Shown: positions 34,646 through 42,915 of the stretch, one piece after another
Layout of the letters: every line of letters begins with the position of its first letter
Numbering within the stretch: the first letter of the stretch is position 1
Assembly: GCF_028294535.1 (NCBI RefSeq)
Contig: NZ_JAQBIE010000019.1
Coordinates: 1-64,000 of the forward strand
Source: Paracoccus onchidii
Lineage (GTDB): Bacteria > Pseudomonadota > Alphaproteobacteria > Rhodobacterales > Rhodobacteraceae
Length of the DNA stretch: 64,000 nucleotides
Direction of reading: 5' to 3'
Program-made: the position numbers and the translations under genes
The notes under the pieces: generated by a model
What the model was told of the DNA's origin: nothing
Seen by the model: only the letters and a program-made list of their open reading frames with translations
Database searches by the model: none

Positions 34646-35490
34646 TGTCAATGTCCGCATTCCTGAAATCGCGCTATTTCTCGCTTGAGTTCATCATGGG
34701 GTTGGGGCTGACCTTGGGCATCACGTTTTGCGTGCTGTTTTCCAGCTGGCTGTTTCCCGGCGCAGGCGAGATCGACCTGACGGCCCGCCTGATCGCGCCG
34801 TTCCAACAGCCCGCCCATCCGTTCGGCACCGACCCGCTTGGCCGTGACGTCATGGCGCGCGTCTTCGCCGGCGGGTGGATCTCGTTGCAGGTCGGTTTTG
34901 TCTCGGTGGTCGGTTCGGTCCTGATCGGGGTCGCGGTGGGTCTGGTCGCCGGTTATTATCGCGGCATCTGGGATGTCGTGGTCATGCGATCGGCCGATAT
35001 CCAGCTGGCGCTGCCCTTCATCCTGCTGGCCATCACGATCATCGCGATCGTCGGCGGCAGCCTGACGAACACCATTCTCCTGCTGATCGTGTCCCAATGG
35101 GTGCAATATGCGCGGCTGGTGCGGGCACAGGTGCTGGCACTGCGCGAGCGGGAATTCGTGCTGGCGGCACAGGCCATGGGCGTCAAAAGCCGCAACATCA
35201 TCCTGCAACACCTGCTGCCCAACCTGCTGGGGCCGGTGATCGTGCTGATGACGTTGAACGTCGCCAACAACATCCTGCTGGAAAGCAGCCTGACCTTTCT
35301 GGGATTGGGCGTCGATCCGACCATCCCCAGTTGGGGCGGAATGCTGGCGGATGGACGCACCTATTTGCAAACGGCGTGGTGGGTCAGCGTGTTTCCCGGG
35401 CTGGCCATCCTGCTGACCGTTCTGGGATTGAACTTGCTGGGTGATTGGCTGCGCGACAGTCTGGACCCGACGGGGAGAACCGAAAGATGA
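34645..35490 (+). CDS. Dipeptide-type ABC permease DppC family
   Basis: A 281-aa permease. The HPFGTDPLGRDVMARVFAGGWISLQVG segment is the DppC/OppC hallmark, and the EAA loop is AAQAMGVKSRNIILQHLLPN. Start is ATG at 34645 or the in-frame ATG at 34651. It overlaps the dppB stop and, at its end, the M14 peptidase start by 4 bp, so the whole operon is translationally coupled. Confidence 0.94.
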   Translation: MSMSAFLKSRYFSLEFIMGLGLTLGITFCVLFSSWLFPGAGEIDLTARLIAPFQQPAHPFGTDPLGRDVMARVFAGGWISLQVGFVSVVGSVLIGVAVGLVAGYYRGIWDVVVMRSADIQLALPFILLAITIIAIVGGSLTNTILLLIVSQWVQYARLVRAQVLALREREFVLAAQAMGVKSRNIILQHLLPNLLGPVIVLMTLNVANNILLESSLTFLGLGVDPTIPSWGGMLADGRTYLQTAWWVSVFPGLAILLTVLGLNLLGDWLRDSLDPTGRTER

Positions 35491-37172
35491 ACTTTGAATA
35501 CAGCCCCGTGCCAACCCTGCAAGATCTGGTCGACACGGCCAGCGCTCCGTTCGAGGCATGGACCTTTGATGACCACGCCGCCCGACGCAGCGCCGAAGAG
35601 GCGCTTGCCGCAAAGGGCATAACCGCCCGCATCCGCAGCGCCTACAAGCCATTGTTGCATTTCTTTCTGGAAGATGTGCCCCCCGGCCTTGTGGCCGCAA
35701 CGATCCGCTGGCCGGTCCATGAGGCTGCGGAGCCAAACCGTTTCCTTCTTGAATCCTATCCGTTGGCGGCCCTGTTCCCCCAAGCCCGGCTGAGTTTCGA
35801 GCAAGGCGATACGGGCCTGCACTATACGGTCGACCTGACCTATCGCGACCGGACAGAACAGCACCGGGTTCTGGCCCCCAACCGCGTCCATACCGATCAT
35901 GTCGGTCAAACCGTGCTGTCCCCGACCGGCTGGCGAAGCGATGCGGACGGGTCGCGGCGGCTCGAAACCGATTACGAACAGATGTTCCACGCCGCTATGG
36001 CTGCAATCGCCGAACATGATTGGGGGCCTTGCGAACCGTATTTTCAGGAACTGAACATCGCGGCGACGGTTCCTGCCCGCGATCTGGATCTTGGCTATGA
36101 GGACGAAATTGTCAGCCTCGCTGAGGCCCTTCACGAGGACTTCTACTTTTCCTGCCTGGAGTTTTTCCAGAAATTTTCGGGGCGACCACTGGGCGACCGG
36201 CATTTACAGCCCGGCCAGATCGTTCCCGAGGTGACCCAGGGGGCGACTTGCACCCTGCAAATCAGCCTGCGCCCGTTTGATCAGGTCGAGCGCGCGGGCG
36301 AATGGCAGAACCTCGATCGCGCTGCCGCGCCTTTGTCGAATGCGCAGATCCGCACAGAACTTGCACAGATCGGCGGCCCCAGCCTGACGGCCCAAAGCCA
36401 TGCGGGCCGGCCGGTCGAGGCGCGTCACCATCAGGGCCGCGGCAAACCGGTAATGATCTCGGCGGGGCAGCATGCCAATGAGACGACCCCTGTGGTCGGG
36501 GCGCTGCGCGCCGCGCATAGATTGGCGCAACAACAGGCCGATTTCGTGATTTCGCCCATGGAGAACCCGGATGGCTATGCGCTGCACGGCCGCCTTTCTG
36601 CATTGACACCGCGACATATGCTGCACGCGGCACGCTATACGGCGCTTGGCGATGATCTGGAATATCGCGAACCCGGCGGCCCCCTATACGAAAAGGAAAT
36701 TCGCAACCAGGCCGAAGAGGTTTCGGGCGCAAAGCTGCATGTCAATCTGCATGGCTACCCAGCCCATGAATGGACCCGCCCATTGACGGGATATATTCCA
36801 CGCAATTTCGCCATGTGGACCCTGCCCAAGGGGTTCTTTCTTGTGTTGCGCTATCGCGAGGGATGGAAGGGCATGGCCGATCAGCTGATTGATCGCGTCA
36901 CCGCCAGTCTTCAACAGGTTGCAGGGCTTGGTGATTTCAACGCCCGCCAGATCGATCTATATAGAACCCACGCAGGTCAGACCGGGTTCGAGATGATCAA
37001 CGGCTTTCCCTGCTATGTGCATCAGGATGACCGCCATAGCGTGCCCCTGACACTGATCACCGAATATCCGGACGAAACCGTCTACGGACCGCAATTCGTC
37101 GCCGGGCACGAAGCACAGATGCAGACAGTATTGGCCGCCCATGCTGCATGGCAACAAATCGGTGCAGGCTGA
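35487..37172 (+). CDS. M14-family metallopeptidase-like protein
   Basis: A 561-aa protein with a long N-terminal part and a C-terminal M14 zinc-carboxypeptidase-like domain from about residue 300. The zinc motif H-x-x-E is H329-A-N-E332 in SAGQHANETTPVVG. PMENPDGYALHG is the next family block and the third zinc ligand is H422 in HVNLHGYPAHEW. A C-terminal Glu in LITEYPDETV is the likely general base. No signal peptide is seen, so it acts inside the cell on imported substrate. The 4-bp overlap with the permease gene makes this its dedicated transporter. M14 also contains deacylases, so an N-acyl-amino-acid substrate is possible. Confidence 0.85.
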   Translation: MNFEYSPVPTLQDLVDTASAPFEAWTFDDHAARRSAEEALAAKGITARIRSAYKPLLHFFLEDVPPGLVAATIRWPVHEAAEPNRFLLESYPLAALFPQARLSFEQGDTGLHYTVDLTYRDRTEQHRVLAPNRVHTDHVGQTVLSPTGWRSDADGSRRLETDYEQMFHAAMAAIAEHDWGPCEPYFQELNIAATVPARDLDLGYEDEIVSLAEALHEDFYFSCLEFFQKFSGRPLGDRHLQPGQIVPEVTQGATCTLQISLRPFDQVERAGEWQNLDRAAAPLSNAQIRTELAQIGGPSLTAQSHAGRPVEARHHQGRGKPVMISAGQHANETTPVVGALRAAHRLAQQQADFVISPMENPDGYALHGRLSALTPRHMLHAARYTALGDDLEYREPGGPLYEKEIRNQAEEVSGAKLHVNLHGYPAHEWTRPLTGYIPRNFAMWTLPKGFFLVLRYREGWKGMADQLIDRVTASLQQVAGLGDFNARQIDLYRTHAGQTGFEMINGFPCYVHQDDRHSVPLTLITEYPDETVYGPQFVAGHEAQMQTVLAAHAAWQQIGAG

Positions 37173-37184
37173 GCACGCGGCGGG

Positions 37185-37841
37185 TCAGCCGCCGCCGCCC
37201 TGCCCCGAAAGCGCGGCCAGAACCGCACGTTCCGACTGGGACAGATACCGGTCCAGTTGTCGTGCGGCAGTTTCGTATTGCCCGTCCTGCACGGTCGCCA
37301 GAAGATCCGCGTTCATTCCGATATAGGGTTCGTGCAGGTTGCGGGGCAATTTCAGCAATCCGAATGCCAGCCGCAGCTCGGCGGCAAGATTGCCGTAAAA
37401 GGCCGTCAGTTTTGGGCTGTCGGCCAGTTCGACGATGGCTGCATGAAAATCCATATTGGCATTTCCGACCGCACGCCAATCCTGATGCCCTTGCGCGGCC
37501 TGCGCGGCGGCAACGGCCTCGGCCATGCGCGCAACGGCGGGGTGGCGCCCATGCGCCATGCGCAGAGCCTGACATTCCACGATCCGGCGAATGTGGTAGA
37601 TGTCAATGATCGCGCCCATCGATGGCGTGGCAACGAACACGCCACGGTTGGTCTTGTGTTCAAGAAGGCCATCCTTGGTCAGCAGACGGAACGCCTCGCG
37701 CAGGGTATTGCGCGACACGCCCAAATCACGGGCAAGCGCAGCCTCGGACAGTCGCTGGCCCGGTGTCAGGACACCGAATGTCAGTCTTGCGCGAATCCGG
37801 TCTGCCACCACCTCGGCAAGGGTAAGCGATGAATCGGCCAC
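37185..37841 (-). CDS. GntR-family (FCD) regulator of the peptide transport operon
   Basis: A 218-aa regulator with an N-terminal winged helix (FGVLTPGQRLSEAALARDLGVSRNTLREAFRLL) and a helical FCD domain containing the metal-binding His residues of the type HRHP..H and FH.AIVELA. I prefer the GTG start at 37841, which has GGAG upstream; an ATG at 37880 lies inside the promoter dyad. It converges on the M14 gene with 12 bp between. The shared TTGTT(G/C)AACA and 7-8-7 dyads suggest it controls both itself and the ABC operon. Confidence 0.88.
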   Translation of the reverse strand: MADSSLTLAEVVADRIRARLTFGVLTPGQRLSEAALARDLGVSRNTLREAFRLLTKDGLLEHKTNRGVFVATPSMGAIIDIYHIRRIVECQALRMAHGRHPAVARMAEAVAAAQAAQGHQDWRAVGNANMDFHAAIVELADSPKLTAFYGNLAAELRLAFGLLKLPRNLHEPYIGMNADLLATVQDGQYETAARQLDRYLSQSERAVLAALSGQGGGG

Positions 37842-37874
37842 GTGAACTAGCTCCGGATAACAGGACGGCTGGCA

Positions 37875-37917
37875 TGCCATATCTTATTGTATGGCAAGCA
37901 ATCGGTTTTGTTCAACA
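37875..37917 (-). promoter_or_regulatory. gntR promoter with inverted repeat TGCCATA-N8-TATGGCA
   Basis: On the minus strand, TTGAAC (37910-37915) and TACAAT (37886-37891) are separated by 18 bp. The -10 box lies inside the dyad TGCCATA (37875-37881) / TATGGCA (37890-37896), and TTGTTCAACA (37908-37917) covers the -35. Both elements look like autoregulatory sites. Confidence 0.55.
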
Positions 37918-37952
37918 TTTCAGTTGAGATTTTCCAACTGCGGAACACATGG

Positions 37953-37985
37953 AAAACCCCGCCGGATCATCGAGATCCGGCGGGG
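37953..37985 (-). terminator. Terminator downstream of proA
   Basis: ATCCGGCGGGG (37975-37985) pairs with CCCCGCCGGAT (37957-37967), an 11-bp perfect stem with a 7-base loop. Read on the minus strand it is followed by TTTT (37953-37956) and lies 30 bp after the proA stop. Confidence 0.8.
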
Positions 37986-38015
37986 GCATCACGCTTGGCT
38001 ACGCCAGTCGAACCC

Positions 38016-39281
38016 TCAATCGCGGATGGTTCCGTCCCCGGTCACAAGATATTTGAAACTGGTCAGCTGCTCTGCTCCGACAGGACCGCGCGCATGCATT
38101 TTTCCAGTTGCAATCCCGATCTCGGCCCCCATGCCGAATTCACCGCCATCCGCGAACTGGGTCGAGGCGTTCCGCATCAGGATCGCACTGTCCAGGCCAT
38201 TGGTGAAGCGTGCGGCCGTCGCGTCGTTTTCTGTCAGGATCGATTCCGTATGCTGGCTGCCGAACTGGCGAATATGCCCGATGGCACCCTCGACCCCGTC
38301 CACCAGCCTGACGGCGATGATCATGTCCAGAAATTCTCGACCGAAATCATCTTCGGCGGCCAAAACCGTCCCTGCAATCTGCGCCAATTCTCCTTCGGCG
38401 CGCACCTCGACGCCGGCGGCGACCAGATCCGCGATCAGATCCTGACGCATCGACAGATCTGCTGCGCGGTCGATCAACAGGCATTCCGCAGCACCGCAAA
38501 TGCCGGTTCTGCGGGTTTTGGCATTCAGCACAACGCGACGGGCCTTGGCGGCATCGGCATCGCGATCCACATAGATATGGCAGATACCTTCCAGATGGGC
38601 AAAGACAGGCACCCGTGCCTGTTGCTGGACCAGACCGACCAGCCCCTTGCCTCCGCGCGGAATGATCACATCGATCAGGTCCTGTGCCTGCAACATCGCA
38701 CTGACGGCCGCGCGGTCGCGCGTGGGCACAAGCTGAATCGCGGCCTCTGGCAGACCGGCCCCGCGCAGCCCCTGGACCATGCAATCATGAATGGCCTGGC
38801 TGCTGTGCAGGCTTTCCGAACCACCGCGCAGAATCACCGCATTGCCGGATTTCAACGCCAGTGCGCCGGCATCGGCCGTCACGTTCGGGCGGCTTTCATA
38901 GATGACACCAATGACGCCGATCGGTGTTCGAACACGCTGAATATGCAATCCGTTGGGGCGATCCCATTCCGAGATGACGGCCCCGACAGGATCGGGCTGT
39001 TCGGCCACGGCACGCAAACCGTCCTCGATCCCGCGCAACCTGCCTTGGTCCAGCCTTAGCCGGTCCATCATGGCATCGCTCAGCCCTTTCTGGCGGCCGA
39101 ATTCCAGATCCAGCTCATTAGCGGCCAGGATCGCCGGGGCATTGTTGCGGATGGCTTCCGATGCGCCGATCAGCGCGGCATGCTTGCGTTCAGCAGTCGC
39201 CGTGGCCAGATCGATGGCAGCCCGGCGCGCCGCCTCACCCATTTTCGTTACCAGCGCCTTGGCGTCATCCATATCTTTCAT
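38016..39281 (-). CDS. proA: Gamma-glutamyl phosphate reductase ProA
   Basis: A 421-aa enzyme of proline synthesis that reduces gamma-glutamyl phosphate to glutamate semialdehyde with NADPH. The catalytic Cys is in [13 protein letters not shown]. The cofactor and substrate blocks [14 protein letters not shown] and [12 protein letters not shown] and the C-terminal [15 protein letters not shown] are highly conserved. The start at 39281 has AGGAGCGCGG upstream; 41 further in-frame residues to 39404 are not family-like. No proB is adjacent in the window. Two tRNA-Asp genes lie upstream on the same strand. Confidence 0.97.
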   Translation of the reverse strand: MKDMDDAKALVTKMGEAARRAAIDLATATAERKHAALIGASEAIRNNAPAILAANELDLEFGRQKGLSDAMMDRLRLDQGRLRGIEDGLRAVAEQPDPVGAVISEWDRPNGLHIQRVRTPIGVIGVIYESRPNVTADAGALALKSGNAVILRGGSESLHSSQAIHDCMVQGLRGAGLPEAAIQLVPTRDRAAVSAMLQAQDLIDVIIPRGGKGLVGLVQQQARVPVFAHLEGICHIYVDRDADAAKARRVVLNAKTRRTGICGAAECLLIDRAADLSMRQDLIADLVAAGVEVRAEGELAQIAGTVLAAEDDFGREFLDMIIAVRLVDGVEGAIGHIRQFGSQHTESILTENDATAARFTNGLDSAILMRNASTQFADGGEFGMGAEIGIATGKMHARGPVGAEQLTSFKYLVTGDGTIRD

Positions 39282-39428
39282 TTTCCGCGCTCCTGCCCCG
39301 CCGACCAATTCGTATCTACTTAACCAATTCACGAAATGAACTGGAGTCCCGAATTCCCATGTCGTCATCCCGAAGGAAAGCGCCATGACGGCCAGTTGAT
39401 CCAAATCTCAGCGAAGAAAGAGGGAAAA

Positions 39429-39505
39429 TGGCGCGGTTGACGGGACTCGAACCCGCGACCCCCGGCGTGACAGGCCGGTACTCTAACCAACTGAGCTACA
39501 ACCGC
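39429..39505 (-). tRNA. tRNA-Asp (GTC), downstream copy
   Basis: A 77-nt cloverleaf on the minus strand with acceptor GCGGTTG/CAACCGC, D-arm GCTCAGTTGGTTAGAGT, anticodon loop CTGTCAC (anticodon GTC) and encoded CCA. It differs from its tandem neighbour only at one T-loop base (TTCGAGT here). Confidence 0.97.
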
Positions 39506-39531
39506 GCATATATCCGGGCGACATGTGAAAG

Positions 39532-39608
39532 TGGCGCGGTTGACGGGGCTCGAACCCGCGACCCCCGGCGTGACAGGCCGGTACTCTAACCAACTGAGCT
39601 ACAACCGC
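39532..39608 (-). tRNA. tRNA-Asp (GTC), upstream copy
   Basis: A second 77-nt tRNA-Asp with the same acceptor, D-arm and GTC anticodon, and an encoded CCA. Its T-loop reads TTCGAGC. The two copies are separated by 26 bp and are probably cotranscribed. Confidence 0.97.
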
Positions 39609-39704
39609 ACACTTCCATCACCCCAGCTGATCGCCCGCTGGGGTGAGCGGGGTTTACGCAGGACGCTTGCCGTCGTCAAGAGAGCAAGAGTCAAAAAAGT
39701 GACA

Positions 39705-40814
39705 TTAAGAGAAACTTCTTTTCGGATGGCTGATCCGTCCGCCGCAGACCGGCCCCGGCGCAGCCGTCGTCTTCGGCCCCGAAGTCGGCAGACCACGCTG
39801 GACACGCACGGCCAGCCACGCAAAGGCCTGAGCCTCGAGCATGTCACCATCCAGTCCGACGGCTTCGACCGCCTGAACGTCGGCATCCAGCTGCGACCGC
39901 AGCGCCGACATGATCGATTCGTTGCGCCGCCCCCCGCCGCAGACCAGAACAGTGGCGGGTGCCGATGGCAGCCAGCGCCAGGCCGCCCCGACCGACCCCG
40001 CCAACGCGGCGACCAATGTCGCCGCGGCGTCAGCATCGGCCAAGGGTTCAACCGCCGCCACCAACCCGTTGAACTGATCGCGATCCAGGGATTTCGGTGG
40101 GACACGCTCGAAATAGGAATGGGTCAGGAAACTGCGCAAAATATCCGGATCGGCCGTGCCTGACGCCGCAAGCCGGCCGTCCGCATCATGGCTTTGCCGC
40201 AACCTCTGGCGCATCAGATCATTGATGGGGGCATTGGCGGGGCCGGTATCGAACGCCAGACAGGCGTGATCACTTTCGGGGGCAGAACAGCGCGGATCAA
40301 CCCAGGTGATATTGCCGACACCGCCCAGGTTCAGGAACCCGACCGGAGCCGCGGGCAAATGCCCGTTCCTGACCGCCCAACGCGCGCAGGCCCAGTGAAA
40401 GAACGGTGCCAGGGGCGCGCCTTCGCCGCCACGGCGCACATCTTCGCTGCGGAAATCCCAGACAACCGGACGCCCCGTCATTTGCGCCAATGCCGCCCCA
40501 TCGCCAGCCTGATGCGTTCCGCGGCCATGCGGGTCATGCGCAAGCGTCTGGCCGTGATAAGCAATCAGCCGGGCGTCGGGAAAATCCTGTGCAAGCGCGG
40601 CGTGACTGGAAACAGACACAGCCGCCGCCGCGGCAACGCCGGCCTCACCCGGCCAGCGCCCCAGCGCCCCGTGCAGAATCGTCGCCTCGTTGTCACCATA
40701 CCGCCTGAAGCTGCTTTTGCCGAAACCGGCGATGGTCACGCCATCCGTCTCGATCTCTGCCGCATCCACCCCGTCAAGCGACGTTCCCGACATCATTCCC
40801 AAAGCCCGGATCAT
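39705..40814 (-). CDS. anmK: Anhydro-N-acetylmuramic acid kinase AnmK
   Basis: A 369-aa kinase of peptidoglycan recycling that converts 1,6-anhydro-MurNAc to MurNAc-6-phosphate. The opening [19 protein letters not shown] is the family signature. Other blocks are [38 protein letters not shown] and [14 protein letters not shown]. The true start is 40814; the much longer open frame runs into tyrS on the other strand. It is divergent from tyrS with 60 bp between the starts, a common Rhodobacterales arrangement. The C-terminal tail is Ala/Pro-rich. Confidence 0.96.
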   Translation of the reverse strand: MIRALGMMSGTSLDGVDAAEIETDGVTIAGFGKSSFRRYGDNEATILHGALGRWPGEAGVAAAAAVSVSSHAALAQDFPDARLIAYHGQTLAHDPHGRGTHQAGDGAALAQMTGRPVVWDFRSEDVRRGGEGAPLAPFFHWACARWAVRNGHLPAAPVGFLNLGGVGNITWVDPRCSAPESDHACLAFDTGPANAPINDLMRQRLRQSHDADGRLAASGTADPDILRSFLTHSYFERVPPKSLDRDQFNGLVAAVEPLADADAAATLVAALAGSVGAAWRWLPSAPATVLVCGGGRRNESIMSALRSQLDADVQAVEAVGLDGDMLEAQAFAWLAVRVQRGLPTSGPKTTAAPGPVCGGRISHPKRSFS

Positions 40815-40874
40815 AGCGCCTTTTCCTTTGACCTTTCCGCCGGTATATCCGCCTCGATCAGAAGGAAACAGCCC

Positions 40875-42119
40875 ATGACCTACAGCCCGAAGTCCGATTT
40901 CCTGCAAATCATGTCCGAACGCGGCTATATCGCCGATTGCACGGATTACGAAAATCTGGACAAGGCCCTGCTGGCGGGTCCGGTCACCGCCTATATTGGC
41001 TATGACGCGACGGCCGCATCGCTGCATGTCGGGCATCTGCTGAACATCATGATGCTGCGCTGGTTCCAGAAAACCGGCAACACGCCAATCACGCTGATGG
41101 GTGGCGGCACCACCAAGGTCGGCGATCCGTCCTTTCGTTCCGACGAACGGCCTCTGCTGGACGAGGCGGCGATCCAGTCCAATATCGACGGCATGCAGCA
41201 GGTCTTTGCCCGCTATCTGGACTATGGCGATGGCGGCGCGAAGATGCTGAACAATGCGGAATGGCTGGATCAGCTGAACTATCTTGAATTCCTGCGCGAT
41301 ATCGGACGGCATTTCAGCGTCAACCGGATGTTGTCGTTTGAATCCGTGAAATCGCGACTGGACCGCGAGCAATCTTTGTCCTTCCTTGAATTCAACTACA
41401 TGATCCTGCAGGCCTATGACTTTCTGGAGCTGAATCGCCGCTATGGCTGTCAGTTGCAGATGGGCGGTTCGGATCAATGGGGCAATATCGTCAACGGGAT
41501 CGACCTGACCCGCCGCGTCGATGACACGACGATATGGGGTCTGACCTCGCCGTTGATGACGACCAGTGACGGGCGCAAGATGGGCAAATCGCAGGGCGGG
41601 GCGATCTGGCTGAATGGTGCAATGCTAAGCCCATATGAATTCTGGCAATTCTGGCGCAACATGGCAGACGCGGATGTTGAACGCTTCCTGCGCCTTTACA
41701 CCGAATTGCCGGTCGACGAATGCACCCGTCTTGGCGCCTTGCAAGGATCCGAAATAAACGAGGCCAAGATCCGGCTGGCCAATGAGGTAACATCGCTGCT
41801 GCATGGCCCCGAGGCCGCAGCCAGTGCCGAAGCCACAGCCCGCGAAGTTTTTGAACAAGGCGGTGCGGGCGGCGATCTAGAGGTCGCGATTCTGCCCGCC
41901 ACCGAACTTGGCGACGGCGTTTCCCTGGCACAGATGCTGGTCAAGACCGGCATCACCGGCAGCGGCAAGGAAGCCAAGCGCCTGCTGTCCGAGGGTGGTC
42001 TGCGCCTGAACAACGAAGTTGTCAAAGATCCGCAAATGGTTGTGAACACTGATCTTATCGGCGATGGATTGAAGGTTTCCGTGGGCAAGAAAAAGCATCG
42101 CATGGTGCGGATCGGCTAG
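40875..42119 (+). CDS. tyrS: Tyrosyl-tRNA synthetase
   Basis: A 414-aa class I aminoacyl-tRNA synthetase. The HIGH-type motif is HVGH in [10 protein letters not shown] and the KMSKS-type motif is KMGKS in [10 protein letters not shown]. The tyrosine site GYDATA and [11 protein letters not shown] are conserved, and a C-terminal S4 domain ([29 protein letters not shown]) binds tRNA. The start at 40875 has AAGGAAACA upstream. The normal length is about 415 aa. Confidence 0.97.
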   Translation: MTYSPKSDFLQIMSERGYIADCTDYENLDKALLAGPVTAYIGYDATAASLHVGHLLNIMMLRWFQKTGNTPITLMGGGTTKVGDPSFRSDERPLLDEAAIQSNIDGMQQVFARYLDYGDGGAKMLNNAEWLDQLNYLEFLRDIGRHFSVNRMLSFESVKSRLDREQSLSFLEFNYMILQAYDFLELNRRYGCQLQMGGSDQWGNIVNGIDLTRRVDDTTIWGLTSPLMTTSDGRKMGKSQGGAIWLNGAMLSPYEFWQFWRNMADADVERFLRLYTELPVDECTRLGALQGSEINEAKIRLANEVTSLLHGPEAAASAEATAREVFEQGGAGGDLEVAILPATELGDGVSLAQMLVKTGITGSGKEAKRLLSEGGLRLNNEVVKDPQMVVNTDLIGDGLKVSVGKKKHRMVRIG

Positions 42120-42234
42120 GGCAATAGGCGCATGACAGGGTTGCAACGCGCCTTATGCTGCGTTGCAGCACTGGAATCCCAAGCCGAATTGAGCTATATT
42201 GCGCGTGGTGGAGGAGCCAACTTCAACCGGGAAT

Positions 42235-42375
42235 ATGATGATGGCCCAAACAAGCACCGCGCCCAATACGGCACCACACAGCACCAAGTCAGACATTGAT
42301 GCAGTTCTGGAACAGATGTTCGGTTATTTCAGCCGCGATCTGCCAAAGGCCCCCGCCGTTCCGACCAGGCAATAG
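42235..42375 (+). CDS. Small hypothetical protein (46 aa)
   Basis: A short frame begins with three consecutive ATG codons (42235, 42238, 42241) and ends at TAG 42373-42375. The product has a Thr/Ala/Pro-rich start and then an amphipathic SDIDAVLEQMFGYFSRDLPKAP. A TATATT -10-like box lies near 42195 and GGAGGAG at about 42210; a GGGA closer to the first ATG may be the ribosome site. A GC-rich hairpin follows. I do not recognise the family. The independent promoter and terminator-like flanks support expression. Confidence 0.5.
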   Translation: MMMAQTSTAPNTAPHSTKSDIDAVLEQMFGYFSRDLPKAPAVPTRQ

Positions 42376-42388
42376 CGGGAATCTTGAT

Positions 42389-42421
42389 ACCGCCGGGGTG
42401 GTCCCAGCCACATCCGGCGGT
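42389..42421. terminator. Hairpin between the small ORF and merR
   Basis: ACCGCCGG (42389-42396) pairs with CCGGCGGT (42414-42421), with an inner GTGG/CCAC stem. It separates two convergent genes and ends at the merR stop codon. There is no clear U run. Confidence 0.45.
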
Positions 42422-42846
42422 CATTCCTGACGCCTGGCCGATGCCCCCGTATCCGCGACACGATTCGCAAAACGCATCAGCCGCCGGAACTTGGGGCAAT
42501 CCAGGTGATTTTCCTTTGGGCAGTCTGCGACATGCCGCAGCGCATCCCTGAGCCGTATCAACCCCCGTATTTGCTGGTCCAGCCCATCCGCGCGCGAATG
42601 CAATTCGCTGCGCGGCAATTGCGGCGTGCCATCCTTGTCGAAAATACGGCGCATGTCATCTAGGGAAAAACCGGCCATTTTTCCCATTGAGATCAAGGCC
42701 AACTGCGTCAGCACCGGTTGATCGAACTGACGACGCAAACCGTTTCGCGCGACTGAGCGTATCAACCCCTTTTCTTCATAATATCGCAATGTCGATGGCG
42801 CCACGCCACTTTGCCTGGCGACCGCGCCAATATCGAGCAACTTCAT
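42421..42846 (-). CDS. MerR-family regulator with CueR-like Cys spacing
   Basis: A 141-aa regulator. The N-terminal MerR winged helix is MKLLDIGAVARQSGVAPSTLRYYEEKGL, followed by the dimerisation helix. Near the C-terminus C-PKENHLD-C has the C-x7-C spacing of the metal loop in CueR/ZntR, but the following CPKFRRLM helix resembles a separate group of MerR proteins paired with MFS exporters. The start at 42846 is chosen because upstream residues overlap the operator. It is divergent from an MFS transporter and probably controls it. Confidence 0.88.
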   Translation of the reverse strand: MKLLDIGAVARQSGVAPSTLRYYEEKGLIRSVARNGLRRQFDQPVLTQLALISMGKMAGFSLDDMRRIFDKDGTPQLPRSELHSRADGLDQQIRGLIRLRDALRHVADCPKENHLDCPKFRRLMRFANRVADTGASARRQE

Positions 42847-42848
42847 GC

Positions 42849-42880
42849 TTGACCTCAAGCTGACTTGAAGTGGCAAGCTT
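42849..42880 (+). promoter_or_regulatory. MerR-type operator/promoter upstream of the MFS gene
   Basis: TTGACC (42849-42854) could be the -35. It overlaps a dyad, CCTCAAG-N4-CTTGAAG (42853-42870), with one mismatch, the pattern of MerR-regulated promoters with an extended 19-20 bp spacer. The -10 would fall near 42875-42880, but I cannot define it well. Confidence 0.5.
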
Positions 42881-42915
42881 ATCGGCGAAGTGAACCCAGG
42901 ACAAGAAGATCATCC

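Noticed and set aside
39429..39608. Tandem tRNA-Asp as an integration site of a mobile element
   Set aside because: Both copies are complete and no integrase or flanking direct repeat beyond the tRNA itself is present; simple gene duplication is enough.
42142..42167. TGCAACGC/GCGTTGCA hairpin after tyrS as a terminator
   Set aside because: Stem is only 8 bp with a 10-base loop and no T run; left as possible weak structure and not listed.
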